From Anaerococcus lactolyticus ATCC 51172 (GTDB lineage: Bacteria > Bacillota > Clostridia > Tissierellales > Peptoniphilaceae): a DNA stretch of 64,000 nucleotides. The translations under genes were made by a program, and so were the position numbers. Where the stretch lies: assembly GCF_000156575.1 (NCBI RefSeq), contig NZ_GG666044.1, positions 465,987 to 529,986 on the forward strand, read 5' to 3'. The notes beneath the pieces were generated by a model, which made no database searches, was not told the DNA's origin, and worked only from the letters and a program-made list of their open reading frames with translations. Positions 44,834 through 54,013 of this stretch are shown in pieces (the stretch's first letter is position 1; each line of letters opens with the position of its first letter).

Positions 44834-44907
44834 TAAATCCTCCTTGTTTTTTAACTACTTTTATTATATTGTAAATCTCAATTAAAGCTAGCTTTATTTG
44901 CAAATTT

Positions 44908-45381
44908 TTATCTTTTTGCTTTATTAAGAGCCTTGGTCTCTGCTTCAGATAATTCACCCTTGCATGCCCCATTTACAATCTCTTTGAGGTAAACATTTGC
45001 TCCGTCATCTCCGTATAGACTTGTAAGGATAATTCCGTTATGGAAATTATCTAGCATACAAAGAGCAAAGGATAGTTCACGGCTCTGACCTTCAAAGGCA
45101 TCAAAATGAACAACAGCCATATTTGACACAGCTCCCATGGTTGTATCCTTAGCATCTGCTGCAGTTTTGTTTATATTTCTTAGCTCCTTGTGGGAGGATT
45201 CTATCTGATCATTTAAGTTGTTTAACAATTCTTCAATATTTACATCTGGGTCATTGCCCCTTAGTAAATGGTCATATCTTTGCTTTTGCCTACGTGTTCT
45301 GTCTTGAAGACTTTTTAACATCGCAAATTGCAAGATTACTATGAGGGCCAACAAGCCCAATCCTACATATATTCCAGTCAA
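44908..45381 (-). CDS. DUF4446 family protein
   Basis: A 157-residue protein with one N-terminal membrane helix (~3-24), a charged linker (LQDRTRRQKQRYDHLLRG) and a C-terminal domain with VSNMAVVHFDAFEGQSRELSFALCMLD, characteristic of DUF4446. Members often lie beside parAB in Clostridia. It overlaps the cyclodeaminase gene by 4 bp. Function unknown. Confidence 0.8.
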   Translation of the reverse strand: MTGIYVGLGLLALIVILQFAMLKSLQDRTRRQKQRYDHLLRGNDPDVNIEELLNNLNDQIESSHKELRNINKTAADAKDTTMGAVSNMAVVHFDAFEGQSRELSFALCMLDNFHNGIILTSLYGDDGANVYLKEIVNGACKGELSEAETKALNKAKR

Positions 45382-45941
45382 GCTTTCCTTCTTTCTATAA
45401 TATTCCTATTATTTTGATATAATCTATAAGCTTCATCTAAAACTTCCCCTATATTATACTTATAGTTTGTTTCATTTAAATTTGCCTTTAGGGTAGGCTC
45501 AGATGATTTTATTGAGTTGTAAATTAACTCATTAGCTATCTCTCCGTCAGCTAAGGTTGATGCCTTGCCGTACTTTAGAAAAAAACTTAATACTTCCAAA
45601 GCCTTAAGGGCAAGAGTATTTAACCTTATCTGGGGTTTTGACGCATCTACATAAAACTTCTCATCTATTGGCGCCTTCGTTTTATATTGGTCTATCAAAA
45701 GATTTGCATAGTAGATATCATCGTCAGCACACTTAGTCAACAAATCCGAGATTTCTTCCATGACCTTGCGATTTTCCTTCGCCTTTTCCTCAAGGTCTCC
45801 CCAATTATTTTTATCCATCATAAGACCTAAGTTTACTGCAAGATTTGCTGTCAGAATTACAATAGCGCCCCCACCTGGTTTGGCATGGACCTTTCGCGTT
45901 TCTTCTATGAGTTCTCCCACCCTTAGGTCATTAATCTTCAT
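45378..45941 (-). CDS. Cyclodeaminase/cyclohydrolase family protein
   Basis: A 187-residue mostly helical protein related to the C-terminal cyclodeaminase domain of FTCD (PGGGAIVILTANLAVNLGLMM is the family's PGGGS/A-type start). That family converts formiminotetrahydrofolate to methenyl-tetrahydrofolate. It lies between parB (11-bp overlap) and the DUF4446 gene (4-bp overlap). Folate chemistry is inferred from family only. Confidence 0.75.
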   Translation of the reverse strand: MKINDLRVGELIEETRKVHAKPGGGAIVILTANLAVNLGLMMDKNNWGDLEEKAKENRKVMEEISDLLTKCADDDIYYANLLIDQYKTKAPIDEKFYVDASKPQIRLNTLALKALEVLSFFLKYGKASTLADGEIANELIYNSIKSSEPTLKANLNETNYKYNIGEVLDEAYRLYQNNRNIIERRKA

Positions 45942-46857
45942 AAGAAATCCTGTCGTAAATTTTTTCTATATCTTCAATAGAATAACAATCTATAACCACT
46001 TTATAGGCATCCTTGGTTTTTTCTATGGCAACCTTGGTTGCTAGTTTATCCATGAATTTTTCTTCAAAATCATCGAATAAAAGACTGTCAAGGTTTGGAA
46101 TTTTTTCTTCTTTTGGCTTATTATCGGACTTGCCTGTTAGGTCTATAAAATTTTTGCGAGGTGGGTTTTTATCTTCCCTCGAAATTTTCTCAACATCTCG
46201 AACTACAACTTTTTTATTTATATAATCATCAAGGGCCTTATCCCTTTTTTCTCCATCATCCAGAGACAAGAGGCTTCTAGCTTGTGATGGTGATATAGAC
46301 CCGTCCCTTAGGGCTGCTTTTTCTTCCTCATTTAATTTTAATAGCCTAATGGTGTTTGCTATATAAGAGCGTGACTTACCCATTTTCTTAGCTATTTCCT
46401 CCTGGGTTAAGCCATAAGAATCAATTAGCTTTTTATAGGCTGTCGCTTCTTCTATGGCAGATAGGTCTTCTCTCTGGACATTTTCAATTAAGGATAGGAC
46501 TTCAATATCTTTTTGCTCATAGGTTTTTACAATCGCATCAATTGTATCAGCCTGATTTAGAAGAGTCGCCCTATACCTTCTTTCACCTGCAAGGATTTCG
46601 TAGTAATCACCATTCTTTGTAACTGTAATAGGGTTTAAGAGGCCGTATTCTTTTATAGAATGGGCTAGGTCTTCAAGAGCCTTTGAATCAAAATCTTTTC
46701 TTGGTTGCCCTGGCCTTGGTTTTACTTTTTCTATAGGAAGGCTTGCCACTTTTGAAAAATCTACTTCATCAAATCCACGAATAGAGTCTTTTCTTTCTTC
46801 CTTTATATCCGGTATTAGGGAACTTAAACCCCTACCTAAAGATCTTCTGTTGGTCAT
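45931..46857 (-). CDS. parB: Chromosome-partitioning protein ParB
   Basis: A 308-residue ParB/Spo0J CTPase that loads at parS and spreads on DNA. The N-terminal RRSLGRGLSSLIP segment is the ParA-stimulating peptide. The CTP-binding motifs GERRYRAT (91-98) and ENVQRED (125-131), the helix-turn-helix (TQEEIAKKMGKSRSYIANTI) and the C-terminal dimer domain follow in order. A linker at 228-255 carries NFIDLTGKSD, echoed in ParA. It is 8 bp downstream of parA; four parS-like sites lie within 6 kb. Confidence 0.95.
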   Translation of the reverse strand: MTNRRSLGRGLSSLIPDIKEERKDSIRGFDEVDFSKVASLPIEKVKPRPGQPRKDFDSKALEDLAHSIKEYGLLNPITVTKNGDYYEILAGERRYRATLLNQADTIDAIVKTYEQKDIEVLSLIENVQREDLSAIEEATAYKKLIDSYGLTQEEIAKKMGKSRSYIANTIRLLKLNEEEKAALRDGSISPSQARSLLSLDDGEKRDKALDDYINKKVVVRDVEKISREDKNPPRKNFIDLTGKSDNKPKEEKIPNLDSLLFDDFEEKFMDKLATKVAIEKTKDAYKVVIDCYSIEDIEKIYDRISYED

Positions 46858-46865
46858 ATCCCCTC

Positions 46866-47804
46866 CTATTTTATTAATTCTGATGCAAGGCTAATATAGG
46901 CCATAGCCCCTTGGCTTTTTGTATCATATTCTATCGCTGATTCTCCATGTGATGGAGCCTCTGCAAGTCTAACATTTCTAGGAATCATAGTCATAAACAC
47001 CTTATCCTTAAAGAACTTTTTGACCTCTTCAACTACCTCATAAGCAAGCTTTGTCCTTTTGTCAAACATTGAAAGCAAAACGCCTTCTACATAGAGGTCC
47101 TTATTCAAACTTTCCTTTACAAGTTCGAAGGTATTCATTAATTCGCTAACACCTTCTAGAGCGTAGTATTCTGTTTGGATTGGGATAATAATTGAATCGC
47201 TCGCTACAAGAGCGTTTATAGATAAGAGTCCTAAGGATGGTGGACAATCTATAAGGATAAAATCATAAGGTGCTTTTATTTCTTCAACTATTTCTTTAAG
47301 TTTTTGAGTTCTTTCTAGGGGATCAAGGTCCACTAGCTCAACTTCTAGACCTGACAAGGAGTTTTCAGAAGGGATTAAGTCTACACCGGACTTACTTCTT
47401 ATAATGTATTGAGCAAGTCCCACCCTATCATTTTCTTTAATTTTTTCTTCGGTTTTTTCTTCGATTTTTGCTTCTGAATCCTTTTTGCCAGTTAGATCAA
47501 TAAACCTAGCTTTCTTTCCTTCATCAGCAACCTCTTTGTCCTCTTCCTTAGTTTCTTTACTTATTTCTTCATCATGATTGGCTTCTTTATTTTGAACTTC
47601 TTCAGCCATAATATAGAAGAGGTCGTAAATAGAAGTATCAACTTTGTTTTTATCAATACCTAGTCCTGTTGTAGCGTTGGCTTGGGGATCCATATCAATT
47701 ACTAAAACTTTTTTGTCTAAGTAGGAGAGAGCTACAGCCAAGTTCACAACCGTAGTAGTCTTGCCTACCCCTCCTTTTTGATTAAATACCGATATAGTCT
47801 TCAT
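46866..47804 (-). CDS. parA: Chromosome-partitioning ATPase ParA (Soj) with acidic insertion
   Basis: A 312-residue deviant Walker ATPase that, with ParB, segregates origins. The P-loop KGGVGKTTT lies at ~10-18 and IDMDPQAN and ILIDCPPSLG follow. An unusual ~58-residue Glu/Lys-rich insertion (about 68-126) interrupts the domain before the QYIIRSKSGVDLIPS strand; it contains RFIDLTGKKD. Start: the ATG at 47,804, six bases after GAGAGG; a GTG two codons earlier overlaps that binding site. The 5' end overlaps the cinA stop by 23 bp. Confidence 0.93.
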   Translation of the reverse strand: MKTISVFNQKGGVGKTTTVVNLAVALSYLDKKVLVIDMDPQANATTGLGIDKNKVDTSIYDLFYIMAEEVQNKEANHDEEISKETKEEDKEVADEGKKARFIDLTGKKDSEAKIEEKTEEKIKENDRVGLAQYIIRSKSGVDLIPSENSLSGLEVELVDLDPLERTQKLKEIVEEIKAPYDFILIDCPPSLGLLSINALVASDSIIIPIQTEYYALEGVSELMNTFELVKESLNKDLYVEGVLLSMFDKRTKLAYEVVEEVKKFFKDKVFMTMIPRNVRLAEAPSHGESAIEYDTKSQGAMAYISLASELIK

Positions 47805-48996
47805 ATTCACCTCTCACAATCAAAATACTCATATCTATCAGTTTATTTTTCACAACTCTTCTTACCTTGTTTCGGTCACCCTTGGCTTTAACTTTTCTAA
47901 TATATTTCTTTCCTTTATATAGGACGCCAGCATAAGCAACTCCCAAATGAGCGTAGCCTGTTGTTGCTAGACACAAGTCAGAGCCCGTAGCCTTATGTAG
48001 TCCATCAAGCATTTCTCCTGCAACTTCCGGACTAACTACGTCATACTTTTCAATTGTTTCATATGAAACATTTAGCAACTTATGTTTTATTTCGTTCGCA
48101 TAGGTGATGTAAGATTCTTTTAAAACATCGCTCGCGCCTGGAATATCTACTATAGAAGAAGCAACCAAGCCTCCTGTTATAGATTCTGCAGCCGAAACAA
48201 ACTCGCCTTTCGCTCTTAGTTCATCTATTAAAACTTCTTCACGAGATTTATCTTCTGTAGTTAATAATAGGGGACCAAAAGTATTTTTCACTAAGTCAAC
48301 GCCCTTTTTAAGCGAAGCTTCCAAGTGGTCTTTATTAGTTGAACTTGCAGTTACCCTCAACTCAACGCCAGTTGTTTTTGCATAGGGGCTTATGGTTGGG
48401 TCTGAGCCAGATAGGTCAATCCTTTTTGATATTTCCCACTCGCACAAGAGCGCAATCTTACAATTAACTGATTTTATCATAAGGTCGGTATGGATTCTTG
48501 GCACCACCTCTTCGTCAAACATATGACACATTTCATTTGGTGGCCCTGGCATCAAAATATATTTTGTCTTATCTCCAATTATGCAACCAGGGGCAGTGCC
48601 TTGGTTGTTTTTTAAAATAGTAGCTGACTTAGGAAATATCGCCTGCTTTTTGTTGACAGTCATCGCTTTCTTTTCGTCGTTGAAATATTTTTTTAATTCT
48701 TCATAAGAGTCATCATCTAAGACCATTTCATCCTCTAATCCCAGCACTCTTACTGCAGTTTCCTTTGTTAGGTCATCTTCTGTTGGCCCAAGCCCTCCAC
48801 TTACAAATACATAATCATACTTGCCATTAGCTTCCTTGAGTGCTTGGTACAGTCTTTCTGGATTGTCTCCAACAGTCACCATCTTATATAAATTTATGCC
48901 AAGGTCTTGTAGCCTTTCTGCAATAAATTTAGAATTTGTATCCAAAATTGAACCTAGTAGGATTTCTGTTCCTACCGAATAAATTATAGCTTTCAT
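47782..48996 (-). CDS. cinA: CinA-like competence/damage-inducible protein
   Basis: A 404-residue two-domain protein. The N-terminal MoaB-like domain (SVGTEILLGSILDTNSKFI, VSGGLGPTEDDLTKE) acts on ADP-ribose or FAD-type substrates in relatives. The C-terminal domain (AAESITGGLVASSIVDIPGASDVL) resembles nicotinamide-nucleotide amidase, which recycles NAD. It overlaps parA and contains an internal parS-like palindrome at 48,055-48,070. Confidence 0.9.
   Translation of the reverse strand: MKAIIYSVGTEILLGSILDTNSKFIAERLQDLGINLYKMVTVGDNPERLYQALKEANGKYDYVFVSGGLGPTEDDLTKETAVRVLGLEDEMVLDDDSYEELKKYFNDEKKAMTVNKKQAIFPKSATILKNNQGTAPGCIIGDKTKYILMPGPPNEMCHMFDEEVVPRIHTDLMIKSVNCKIALLCEWEISKRIDLSGSDPTISPYAKTTGVELRVTASSTNKDHLEASLKKGVDLVKNTFGPLLLTTEDKSREEVLIDELRAKGEFVSAAESITGGLVASSIVDIPGASDVLKESYITYANEIKHKLLNVSYETIEKYDVVSPEVAGEMLDGLHKATGSDLCLATTGYAHLGVAYAGVLYKGKKYIRKVKAKGDRNKVRRVVKNKLIDMSILIVRGEYEDYIGI
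48055..48070. promoter_or_regulatory. parS-like palindrome within cinA
   Basis: TGTTTCATATGAAACA is a perfect 16-bp palindrome with parS half-sites, inside the cinA coding sequence, ~250 bp from parA. Confidence 0.75.
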
Positions 48997-49009
48997 AAAT
49001 CCACCTTAA

Positions 49010-49025
49010 TGTTTCACACGAAACT
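49010..49025. promoter_or_regulatory. parS-like site upstream of cinA
   Basis: TGTTTCACACGAAACT, one base short of a full outer palindrome. It is the reverse-complement type of the site at 27,559. It lies in the cinA promoter region. Confidence 0.7.
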
Positions 49026-49080
49026 TTTATACCTATATTTTACTCCCAATGTTGGTAAAATCTAATTTTGTGAAACAAAA

Positions 49081-49108
49081 AAACACCTAGGCTTTTTGCC
49101 TAAGTGTT
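49081..49108 (-). terminator. Terminator of the CPBP protease gene
   Basis: Minus-strand ACACTTAGGC-AAAAA-GCCTAGGTGT followed by TTTTTTTG; it overlaps the end of the gene. Confidence 0.85.
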
Positions 49109-49890
49109 ATTAGTGAATATATTCCTATTATTAGAAGTGCTGTGTAGATACAAATTCCGATAGGACTCAAACCCTGATCCAAAAATGGAATCATGGCAAT
49201 CATATTGTTAGTAGCGTGAACTATTATAGAAGCTTTAATAGATCTAGTTTTGTAATATACATAAGCTAGGACAAGACCTAAGAAGAAAGCGTTAGAGCTT
49301 TGTAAGATATTAAAGTGGTATATCCCAAAAACTAAAGCTGTTAAAAATATAGTGACTTTTAACGAAATCTCTTTTCTTAATTCCTCAAATAAAACTCCCC
49401 TGAAAAGTAATTCCTCGACTAAAGGAGCTCCTATTATAACTGCTATGAGTATAAATATACCATCGACAGGCCCCTTGGCTCTGAAAGCTTTTTCTAGAAG
49501 TTCAAGGGCATCATTTACTAATTTTGATCCTTCTAGGGCTTTCATAATGATATTTTCAAGAATATTTCCAAAACCAAGTGTGCCGAATCCAATTCCGACA
49601 AAAATAAGAGGATTCGAAATTTTCTCATTTTCTATATATCTTCTTCCCAGTTCATTTCTATAAATATTATCTCGTTTTCCTATATAGAAATATAAAATAG
49701 TGAGTTTTATAAGTTGACCAATTAGTAGTCCGTAAATAATGTAGTCACCAGCTTTGAGCATGTCACCATCTTTGATGTTAGCTATAATGCCTGGTACACT
49801 CGCTCCTGTAATAACGTCTATAATAACATTTATAATAACGAAAGCCATTATTATAAAAAATACTTTTAATCCTTTTTTAAATTTCTCCAT
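49087..49890 (-). CDS. CPBP-family intramembrane metalloprotease
   Basis: A 267-residue membrane protein with about eight helices. CPBP motifs are visible: PLVEELLFRGVLFEEL (glutamates and Arg, ~155-170), FGIYHFNILQ and IIVHATNNMIAM. Relatives are CAAX-type proteases, some handling bacteriocin or peptide maturation. It is inserted between rsmG and cinA and has parS-like sites on both sides. Confidence 0.85.
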   Translation of the reverse strand: MEKFKKGLKVFFIIMAFVIINVIIDVITGASVPGIIANIKDGDMLKAGDYIIYGLLIGQLIKLTILYFYIGKRDNIYRNELGRRYIENEKISNPLIFVGIGFGTLGFGNILENIIMKALEGSKLVNDALELLEKAFRAKGPVDGIFILIAVIIGAPLVEELLFRGVLFEELRKEISLKVTIFLTALVFGIYHFNILQSSNAFFLGLVLAYVYYKTRSIKASIIVHATNNMIAMIPFLDQGLSPIGICIYTALLIIGIYSLITLRQKA

Positions 49891-49901
49891 AAAATCTCCT
49901 T

Positions 49902-49917
49902 TGTTTCATATGAAACA
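49902..49917. promoter_or_regulatory. parS-like palindrome between rsmG and the CPBP gene
   Basis: TGTTTCATATGAAACA, identical to the site in cinA, lies in the 27-bp gap between the two genes. Confidence 0.75.
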
Positions 49918-50547
49918 CTATAGGGGCTTTCTCTTTGGGAGATTTTGTCCCCTTGGATAAGTCTTTTTGCAAGACCTAACTTTTTTTACAACAACATTGC
50001 ACCTCTCATTACCTGCGAGGTCAAAGTGGTTTTTCTCAATTACTTCACCACCCAAAATTTCAAGTGCATTTGAAGCTTCCTTTACTTCTTCATCAGCCTT
50101 TGGTCCCTTTAGAGCTATAAAAAGACCTCCGACCTTAACAAGAGGCAGGCAGAGCTCTGAAAGAGTTGCCATATTTGCTACAGCTCGTGATACTACTACA
50201 TCAAAGCCTTCTCTATGATCTTTTGCAAAATCTTCTGCCCTGGTGTGGATGGCTCTGGCATTGGTAAGTCCTAATTTTTCTATGACTTCATTCATGAAAT
50301 TAACTTTTTTATTAACTGAATCTATCAAAGTTAAATCAAAATCTTTTTCAATTCTTAGTGGAATGCCTGGAAAACCAGCACCAGCACCCAGGTCCAAAAC
50401 CTTATCGCCTTCTTTTATATAATCCAAAACTGTAAGGGAGTCCTTAAAGTGTTTTAAGTCAATTTCTGCCGGGTCTGTTATTGTGGTGAGGTTGGTATGG
50501 GAGTTTACTTCCAAGAGATAATCAGTATAAACTATATATTTATCCAT
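49918..50547 (-). CDS. rsmG: 16S rRNA (guanine-N7)-methyltransferase RsmG
   Basis: A 209-residue SAM enzyme that methylates G527 of 16S rRNA. The SAM-binding [17 protein letters not shown] (~49-65) and the later [15 protein letters not shown] and [17 protein letters not shown] terminus are characteristic. It overlaps the end of mnmG by 8 bp, so it is translated with it. Confidence 0.95.
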   Translation of the reverse strand: MDKYIVYTDYLLEVNSHTNLTTITDPAEIDLKHFKDSLTVLDYIKEGDKVLDLGAGAGFPGIPLRIEKDFDLTLIDSVNKKVNFMNEVIEKLGLTNARAIHTRAEDFAKDHREGFDVVVSRAVANMATLSELCLPLVKVGGLFIALKGPKADEEVKEASNALEILGGEVIEKNHFDLAGNERCNVVVKKVRSCKKTYPRGQNLPKRKPL

Positions 50548-52426
50548 AAAGTTCTCCAGTCTTTAGCCTAATTAAAAGCACATTTATATCCGCAGGGCTT
50601 ACTCCGGAAATCCTTGAAGCTTGACCAATGGAATCAGGTTTGATTTCATTTAGTTTTTCTGCTGATTCTTTTTTGAGGCCAGGAATTTTTGCATAATCAA
50701 TATCATGACTTAGCTTTTTACTCTCAAGCTTTTTGAATTTCTCTATGTCCTTAAGTTGCTTTTTGATATAGCCCTCGTATTTTATTTCTGTTTGGACGCT
50801 CAAGCTTATATAAGAAGGAAGGTCTGATCTTTCCGGGTCAAAAATCACTGAGTTTTGGTATGTGATTTCTGGCCTTTTTATCAATTCATAAAGGGTTAGT
50901 CCATTGTTTAGTGGAGTTGACCCAAGCTCTTCTAGGGCCTTGTTGGTTTCATCCTTTGGTGTAAGCATGATATTCTTAAGTCTTTCTATTTCGCTTGTAA
51001 TTTTCTCACGCTTATCTAGCATTTTTTGATAACGCTCATCTGTAACAAGTCCAATATCGCGACCTTTTTTTGAAAGTCTTTCGTCAGCGTTGTCCTGACG
51101 CATAGTTAGTCTATATTCACATCTTGATGTCATCATCCTGTATGGTTCATTGGTTCCTTCTGTAACGAGGTCATCAATCAAAACACCTATATAGGCATCA
51201 GACCTATCTAGGATGAATTCTTCCTCGCCCTTGATTTTTAGGGCTGCATTTATACCTGCTATAAGACCTTGGCCAGCAGCTTCTTCATAACCAGATGATC
51301 CGTTAATCTGTCCTGCAAAGTATAAACCAGAGTAAGCTTTGCTTTCTAGTGTTCTTTTTAATTCTCTGGTATCAATCATGTCATACTCGATAGCATAGGC
51401 AGGTCTCATTATTTTTACATCTTCAAGGCCGATTATGGTCTTGTAAAATTCCATCTGGACTTCTTGAGGTAGGGAAGATGACACGCCTTGGACATACATT
51501 TCCTTTGTTGATAAGCCTTCTGGTTCGATAAAGACTTGGTGGATATCTCTGTCAGGAAATCTCACCATCTTGTCTTCGATTGATGGACAATACCTTGGAC
51601 CAATTCCCTTAATCTTGCCCCCATAAATTGGAGACCTATCGAGATTATCCATGATGATTTGTTTGGTTTCTTCTGTTGTGTAGGTTAGGAAACAATCCTC
51701 TTGGCGCCTGTCAGTATAATCCTTGCCTTCATTTAGAAATGAAAATGGAATTACTTCCTTATCGCCTTCTTGAACGGTTGTTTTTTCATAATTTATTGAA
51801 TCCCTGTGAACTCTGGCAGGTGTGCCTGTCTTAAACCTACGGATAGAAAAGCCCATTTCCCTTAGACTATCTGTTAGGTATGTGGCTGCAGAAAGGCCGT
51901 GAGGTCCACTTACCTTTTCGTAATCGCCGATTAGGATTTTTCCATTTAGGTAGGTGCCAGTGCAAATTATGATAGCCTTGGTTTCATAGATTGCTCCTTG
52001 GACTGTTTCACATGAAACAATTTTTCCATCCTGGTAATTTATTTTGTCCACTTCTTGTTCAAAAAGATCAAGATTATCTTCTAAAACTTTTTTCATTTCA
52101 TCGTGGTATTTTCTCTTGTCAGCCTGCACTCTTAGGGAATGGACAGCTGGGCCTTTTGATGTGTTAAGCATTCTTGATTGGATGAAGGTCTTGTCGATAT
52201 TGATCGCCATTTCCCCACCAAGAGCATCTATCTCTCTTACTATGTGACCCTTGCCTGTGCCTCCAATGTTAGGATTGCAAGGCATGTCCGCGATTGACTC
52301 CATAGATGTAGTTAAAACTAAGGTCTTCATTCCTAACCTTGCAGCTGCAAGACCTGCTTCGCAACCAGCATGACCTGCACCAACAACAACTACATCGTAG
52401 CTTCCTGCTTGATATTTATTTTCCAA
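50540..52426 (-). CDS. mnmG: tRNA uridine-5-carboxymethylaminomethyl modification enzyme MnmG
   Basis: A 628-residue FAD enzyme that, with MnmE, installs cmnm5U at the tRNA wobble base. FAD motif [18 protein letters not shown] is at the N-terminus, and [19 protein letters not shown] marks the tRNA-binding part. Start: the best ribosome binding site (AAGGAG, 7 bases upstream) points to a TTG at 52,426, giving the usual N-terminus; the longer ATG frame from 52,477 would add 17 atypical residues inside mnmE. It overlaps mnmE by 11 bp. A parS-like site lies within the gene at 52,004. Confidence 0.95.
   Translation of the reverse strand: MENKYQAGSYDVVVVGAGHAGCEAGLAAARLGMKTLVLTTSMESIADMPCNPNIGGTGKGHIVREIDALGGEMAINIDKTFIQSRMLNTSKGPAVHSLRVQADKRKYHDEMKKVLEDNLDLFEQEVDKINYQDGKIVSCETVQGAIYETKAIIICTGTYLNGKILIGDYEKVSGPHGLSAATYLTDSLREMGFSIRRFKTGTPARVHRDSINYEKTTVQEGDKEVIPFSFLNEGKDYTDRRQEDCFLTYTTEETKQIIMDNLDRSPIYGGKIKGIGPRYCPSIEDKMVRFPDRDIHQVFIEPEGLSTKEMYVQGVSSSLPQEVQMEFYKTIIGLEDVKIMRPAYAIEYDMIDTRELKRTLESKAYSGLYFAGQINGSSGYEEAAGQGLIAGINAALKIKGEEEFILDRSDAYIGVLIDDLVTEGTNEPYRMMTSRCEYRLTMRQDNADERLSKKGRDIGLVTDERYQKMLDKREKITSEIERLKNIMLTPKDETNKALEELGSTPLNNGLTLYELIKRPEITYQNSVIFDPERSDLPSYISLSVQTEIKYEGYIKKQLKDIEKFKKLESKKLSHDIDYAKIPGLKKESAEKLNEIKPDSIGQASRISGVSPADINVLLIRLKTGELYG
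52004..52019. promoter_or_regulatory. parS-like palindrome within mnmG
   Basis: TGTTTCACATGAAACA: parS half-sites with a central ACAT, one mismatch from the Bacillus consensus core ACGT. Confidence 0.78.
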
Positions 52427-53780
52427 CGCAAAACTCCTTAAATACTTTATCCATAATTTCTCCAGAAACACTCTCACCTATAATTAGTCCCAAATCTTCG
52501 TAGGCAGATGACAAATCAACCTCGCAGGCATCTATAGGAATGCCAGCCTCCATATCATTTAAAGATTGGTCTATCTTTTCCTTTGCTGACTTTAAAAGTC
52601 TTTCGTGTCTGGTATTTGTAATTAAAACCGATTCCCTCTTTATTTCCTTAGTATCAAAAATATCCCTGATTGTATCCTCAAGTTTTCTAATGCCCAGCTG
52701 ATCAACCATGGAAGTTTTGATAATAGGAAGATTGACATCAAAGATTTTCTCGTCAAACTTTCCTTCTAGGTCTGCCTTGTTCAAAATTAAAAGGGCATTT
52801 TTACCCCTAATTAGGTCAAGGATTTTTTTATCTTCCTCATCAAAATCTCTAGACATATCGAAAATCGCAAGGATGAGGTCGGACTCATCAATGAGTTCGA
52901 TTGATTTATCAACACCAATTTTTTCTACTAAGTCATCGGTATCTCTGATTCCTGCTGTATCGTTAATCTTTAGAGTAAAGTCGCCCAGGGAAATATACTC
53001 TGTGATGAGATCCCTAGTTGTGCCCGGTATATCAGTGACAATCGCCCTGTTTTCATCTAAAAGCACATTCAAAAGTGAAGACTTTCCCACGTTTGGTTTG
53101 CCAACGATTGTGGTATTAATCCCATCTTTTACAAGTTTTCCCTTGTTTGATGTGCTAGCAAGGTCGTCAATTTTTGCCTTAGCTGTTTTTATATAGGCTG
53201 TAATGTCTGATACAGGCAGGTCTTCACCATCTTCTGTAAAGTTTATCGAATACTCTAGACGGGCAAGACCCTCCTTAAGGTCTGTCCTAATTTCTCTAAT
53301 TTTTTTGGTAAGAGAACCTTGAAGTTGGCTAATACCTTGGCTGGCTGATAATTTATTGGTCGAATTAATTATATCAAGAACTGCTTCTGCTTGGGAAAGG
53401 TCAATCCTACCATTTAGGAAAGCTCTTTTGGTAAATTCACCTGGCTCTGCAAGGTCAGCGCCCTTATCCAAAAGTAAATTCAAAATTTCCCTAACAGCGA
53501 CAAAAGACCCGTGACAATTAATCTCACATACATCTTCCCTAGTATAGGTAGCAGGCGCCTTCATAAAGGCAACCATAACCTCATCAACAATTTCTCCTTC
53601 GCCATCAACTATGTGCCCATAACGTAGGTACCTATTATCTATGTCAGGATCAATCAGCCTATTGTTAATTGGCCTAAATATTTCATTTATAATATCGAGA
53701 GTCAAATCTCCCGTCATTCTCACTATCGAAATCCCACCAGTGCCCGCTGGAGTTGAGATAGCTGCTATTGTTTTTGCCAT
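52416..53780 (-). CDS. mnmE: tRNA modification GTPase MnmE
   Basis: A 454-residue GTPase partner of MnmG. The N-terminal folate-binding dimer domain ([21 protein letters not shown]), a helical domain and the inserted G domain ([27 protein letters not shown]) are followed by the C-terminal FCVGK. All catalytic parts are intact. Upstream, CCACTA-N7-TAGTGG (53,809-53,827) is a small inverted repeat of unknown role; genes rnpA, yidC and jag, often next to mnmE near the origin, are not here. Confidence 0.96.
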   Translation of the reverse strand: MAKTIAAISTPAGTGGISIVRMTGDLTLDIINEIFRPINNRLIDPDIDNRYLRYGHIVDGEGEIVDEVMVAFMKAPATYTREDVCEINCHGSFVAVREILNLLLDKGADLAEPGEFTKRAFLNGRIDLSQAEAVLDIINSTNKLSASQGISQLQGSLTKKIREIRTDLKEGLARLEYSINFTEDGEDLPVSDITAYIKTAKAKIDDLASTSNKGKLVKDGINTTIVGKPNVGKSSLLNVLLDENRAIVTDIPGTTRDLITEYISLGDFTLKINDTAGIRDTDDLVEKIGVDKSIELIDESDLILAIFDMSRDFDEEDKKILDLIRGKNALLILNKADLEGKFDEKIFDVNLPIIKTSMVDQLGIRKLEDTIRDIFDTKEIKRESVLITNTRHERLLKSAKEKIDQSLNDMEAGIPIDACEVDLSSAYEDLGLIIGESVSGEIMDKVFKEFCVGK

Positions 53781-54013
53781 AAATCCTCCTTATGCTTTTA
53801 GTGATTGTCCACTACTTTCACTAGTGGTTATTAACATAAAGATTATAGTGGAAATTAGCGTTTTGTCAACATAAAAGCTTGACTTATAGCCACTTTGAAT
53901 TATTTTTATAATTTTTTTGAAAAATAAGTGCCTGCACAAAATTTTCAAAATTTCATTTTATTTATTTAATAAATGTGATATATTAGAAGTAATGAAGATT
54001 TATTGGAGGAATT

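Noticed and set aside
53781-54013. Possible oriC between mnmE and the Na/Pi gene
   Set aside because: Only weak TTGTCCACT/AGTGGTTAT sequences are seen, with no cluster of good DnaA boxes, and dnaA, dnaN and rpmH are absent.
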